The translations under genes and the position numbers were made by a program. A stretch of DNA of 7,745 nucleotides from Bacteroidota bacterium. GTDB taxonomy: Bacteria > Bacteroidota > Bacteroidia > Flavobacteriales_F > PHOS-HE28. Under the pieces are notes generated by a model. It was not told the origin of the DNA. It was given only the letters and a program-made list of their open reading frames with translations, and ran no database searches. The DNA lies in the NCBI GenBank assembly GCA_023412755.1, contig JAEZCB010000103.1, positions 1-7,745 of the forward strand, read 5' to 3'. Below, in pieces: positions 5,848 through 7,745 of this stretch; position 1 is the stretch's first letter; the number at the start of each line of letters is the position of its first letter.

Positions 5848-6485
5848 TCACGTTATTGCTGGCCGATGATCACCAGGTGCTGCTGGATGGGATCCGATCC
5901 CTGTTGGATGGACAGCAGGATCTATCCGTGATAGGCATGGCCAGGGATGGCCAGGAAGCCCTGGAGAAGATCCGCGCAACACCGGTGGATGTGGTGCTCA
6001 TGGACATCAACATGCCGCGCATGAACGGTCTTGAGGCATGTGCGGCCATAAAGCAGGAGGATCCACATGTGAAGGTGATCGCCATGAGCATGTATGGAGA
6101 AGGACAGCTGGTGCGCTCCATGCTGGATAAGGGTGCCAGCGGCTATCTGCTGAAAAGTTGTGGTGCGGATGAGTTGTTGGAAGCGATCCGCACGGTACAC
6201 GAGGGCGGCACCTGGCTGAGCCGGGAAGCCACCACCAACCTTGTACAACAGATCCAAGGGAATAAGAAAGCCCGGAACCGCTTGATAGACCCACCATCCG
6301 AACGTGAATTGGAGGTCTTGCGTGCCATTGCCGAAGAACTTACCACCGATGAGATCGCGTCCAAGCTTGGAATAACCCCGAACACGGTGGAGACACATCG
6401 CCGGAACCTCCTCAGCAAGATGGGAGCTCGCAACAGCGCAGGTCTCGTACGCATTGCCATGGAGGCCGGCTTGATCGGCGGATAG
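5844..6485 (+). CDS. NarL/LuxR-family response regulator
   Basis: DNA-binding response regulator of 213 residues, the normal length of the family. The receiver domain (1-120) has the acidic pair D8/D9, phosphoacceptor D54 in LMDINMPRMNG, the switch Ser82 (AMSMY) and Lys104 (LLKS). A LuxR-type helix-turn-helix follows (about 150-210), with SERELEVLRAIAEELTTDEI and the recognition helix region TPNTVETHRRNLLSKMGARN. The start ATG shares bases with the TGA of the upstream kinase gene (ATGA), so the two are translationally coupled and almost certainly partners. The target genes are not evident; the closest ones are kbl (convergent) and the ribosomal operon (divergent from the kinase gene). The stop codon is TAG, showing that TAG ends genes in this genome. 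Confidence 0.95.
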   Translation: MITLLLADDHQVLLDGIRSLLDGQQDLSVIGMARDGQEALEKIRATPVDVVLMDINMPRMNGLEACAAIKQEDPHVKVIAMSMYGEGQLVRSMLDKGASGYLLKSCGADELLEAIRTVHEGGTWLSREATTNLVQQIQGNKKARNRLIDPPSERELEVLRAIAEELTTDEIASKLGITPNTVETHRRNLLSKMGARNSAGLVRIAMEAGLIGG

Positions 6486-6631
6486 TTCCACGGTTTTCCT
6501 TAAGGTGCCGATCCCTATTTAAGAAGACCAATGCCTCTGCTGAAACCAAATGCTTCGGCCATGCGCCAGCGCGTAAGGGACATGAGTGGAAAGCCCGGAG
6601 GCCGCAGGGAGGACTTGCAACGTTGGCCCGA

Positions 6632-6663
6632 CCCTTATCCCGGCTTCCGAGCCGGGATAAGGG
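6632..6663. terminator. Perfect hairpin in the convergent gap, possible bidirectional terminator
   Basis: Arms 6632-6645 and 6650-6663 pair perfectly over 14 bp around the loop TCCG, GC-rich at the loop end. It lies 15 nt after the kbl stop and 146 nt after the response regulator stop, between convergent genes. No T-tract follows on either strand, so it is not a standard intrinsic terminator; it may block read-through or protect 3' ends, or may be a copy of a dispersed palindromic repeat. Confidence 0.5.
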
Positions 6664-6678
6664 GAACGCCCAAAGCGA

Positions 6679-7745
6679 TCAGATCACGCCCAGTTCCTTG
6701 CCGATCTTCTCGAATGCGGCCAATGCCTTGTCCACGTGCGCTTCGCTATGCGCCGCGCTGAGTTGCACCCTTATTCGGGCCTGGCCTTTCGGTACCACGG
6801 GGTAGAAGAAGCCGATCACGTAGATGCCTTCGTCCAGGAGCTTGTCGGCCATTTGCTGGCTTAACCGTGCATCGCCGAGCATTACCGGCACGATCGCCGC
6901 GCCTGCTCCCACGGTCTTGAAGCCCATTTTTTCGATCCCCGATCGGAACCGGATCACGTTCTTTTCCAGTTGATCGCGCAAGGCGGTGCTTTTTCCGATC
7001 AGATCGAAAACAGCGATGCTGGCACCGACGATCGCTGGCGTAAGTGAGTTGCTGAAGAGGTACGGGCGGCTGCGCTGGCGCAACAATTCGATGATCTCTT
7101 TTCGGCCGGTGGTGTAACCGCCCATGGCACCGCCGAGCGCTTTGCCCAAGGTTCCGGTGATGATGTCCACGCGCCCGATCACATCGCAATGCTCGGTGCT
7201 GCCGCGCCCTGTCTTCCCGATGAAACCTGCGGCATGGCAATCATCCACCATCACCAGCGCATTGTACTTATCGGCCAGATCGCAAACGCCCTTGAGATCG
7301 GCGATGATGCCATCCATGGAGAAGACGCCATCGGTCACGATGATCTTGTGGCGTGCGCCCTTTTCATCGGCGGCCTGGAGCTGTTTCTCCAGATCGGCCA
7401 TGTCGTTGTTGGCATAGCGGTAACGCGCGGCCTTGCAGAGGCGCACGCCATCGATGATGCTGGCATGGTTGAGCGAGTCGCTGATGATCGCATCCTGCTC
7501 GTCCAGCAGCGGCTCGAAGACACCTCCATTGGCATCGAAACATGCCGCGTAGAGTATGGTATCCTCCGTACCGTGGAAATCGGCGATCTTCTGTTCGAGC
7601 TCCTTGTGTATGTCCTGAGTACCGCAGATGAAGCGTACGCTGGACATGCCGTAGCCATGGCTGTCCAGGTACTGGTGGGCGGCCTTCACCACATCGGGAT
7701 GTGAGCTAAGGCCGAGGTAGTTGTTCGCACAGAAATTCAGGACCT
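6679..7745 (-). CDS. kbl: Glycine C-acetyltransferase (2-amino-3-ketobutyrate CoA ligase), 5' end outside window
   Basis: PLP-dependent alpha-oxoamine synthase that cleaves 2-amino-3-ketobutyrate with CoA to glycine and acetyl-CoA, the second step of threonine degradation after threonine dehydrogenase. The frame stays open to the window edge: before the first possible internal start (GTG 7692) it reads VLNFCANNYLGLSSHPD, the conserved start of the catalytic region, so 354 residues are visible and roughly 40 N-terminal ones are missing compared with the usual 395-400. Diagnostic segments are GYGMSSVRFICGTQDIHKELE, the cofactor-ring His in SLNHASIIDG, DGVFSMDG, the PLP-binding DDCHAAGF (usually DDSHAVGF), the PLP lysine in TGTLGKALGG (residue 201 of the visible part), RSRPYLFSNSL and GFFYPVVPKGQARIR. 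The near-identity in motifs to Kbl separates it from the related BioF and HemA enzymes. It converges on the response regulator gene. Confidence 0.96.
   Translation of the reverse strand, partial: VLNFCANNYLGLSSHPDVVKAAHQYLDSHGYGMSSVRFICGTQDIHKELEQKIADFHGTEDTILYAACFDANGGVFEPLLDEQDAIISDSLNHASIIDGVRLCKAARYRYANNDMADLEKQLQAADEKGARHKIIVTDGVFSMDGIIADLKGVCDLADKYNALVMVDDCHAAGFIGKTGRGSTEHCDVIGRVDIITGTLGKALGGAMGGYTTGRKEIIELLRQRSRPYLFSNSLTPAIVGASIAVFDLIGKSTALRDQLEKNVIRFRSGIEKMGFKTVGAGAAIVPVMLGDARLSQQMADKLLDEGIYVIGFFYPVVPKGQARIRVQLSAAHSEAHVDKALAAFEKIGKELGVI

Noticed and set aside
6531..6761. Possible 76-codon gene after the response regulator
   Set aside because: It runs through the perfect hairpin and into the 3' end of kbl on the other strand, and the product is Arg/Pro-rich with no family resemblance.

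Overview
This window looks like a chromosomal segment of a fairly GC-rich member of the Bacteroidota, possibly Flavobacteriales. The support is the gene order rplM-rpsI-rpsB-tsf on one strand, Bacteroidota-like ribosomal protein sequences, weak Shine-Dalgarno signals, a promoter element resembling the TAnnTTTG box, and a TPR-containing NarL-type sensor kinase of a kind common in the phylum. The lineage is an inference from protein character; no database search was possible.

Layout. On the minus strand, from about 3680 down to 844, lies the ribosomal operon: a candidate promoter, then rplM (L13), rpsI (S9), a 108-nt gap holding a strong UUCG-capped hairpin, rpsB (S2, with a long acidic C-terminal tail) and tsf (EF-Ts). 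tsf ends in a clear intrinsic terminator at 784-822. Just beyond it, on the same strand, is a MntA/HepT (nucleotidyltransferase/HEPN) toxin-antitoxin pair. Beyond hepT, at the left edge of the window, is a second, partial copy of the 3' part of tsf (1-97, matching 909-1005 with 91 of 97 bases identical). The TA pair is therefore bracketed by a direct repeat of the end of tsf. This is what is expected if a segment carrying its own tsf end recombined into the gene, restored it and displaced the former end. The hepT frame is broken by one in-frame amber codon exactly where the family usually has a tryptophan; the rest of the protein remains readable in the same frame down to 108.

Divergent from the ribosomal operon, on the plus strand, is a two-gene signalling operon: a secreted-N-terminus TPR sensor histidine kinase (3961-5847) overlapping by ATGA a NarL/LuxR-type response regulator (5844-6485). 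A 193-nt convergent gap with a perfect 14-bp hairpin follows. The window then ends inside kbl (minus strand, 5' end outside), glycine C-acetyltransferase of the threonine dehydrogenase pathway.

Most of the window is ordinary core genome. The unusual part is the left 1 kb: a TA module parked at the 3' end of an essential translation factor gene, with a duplicated host gene end and an apparently dead toxin.
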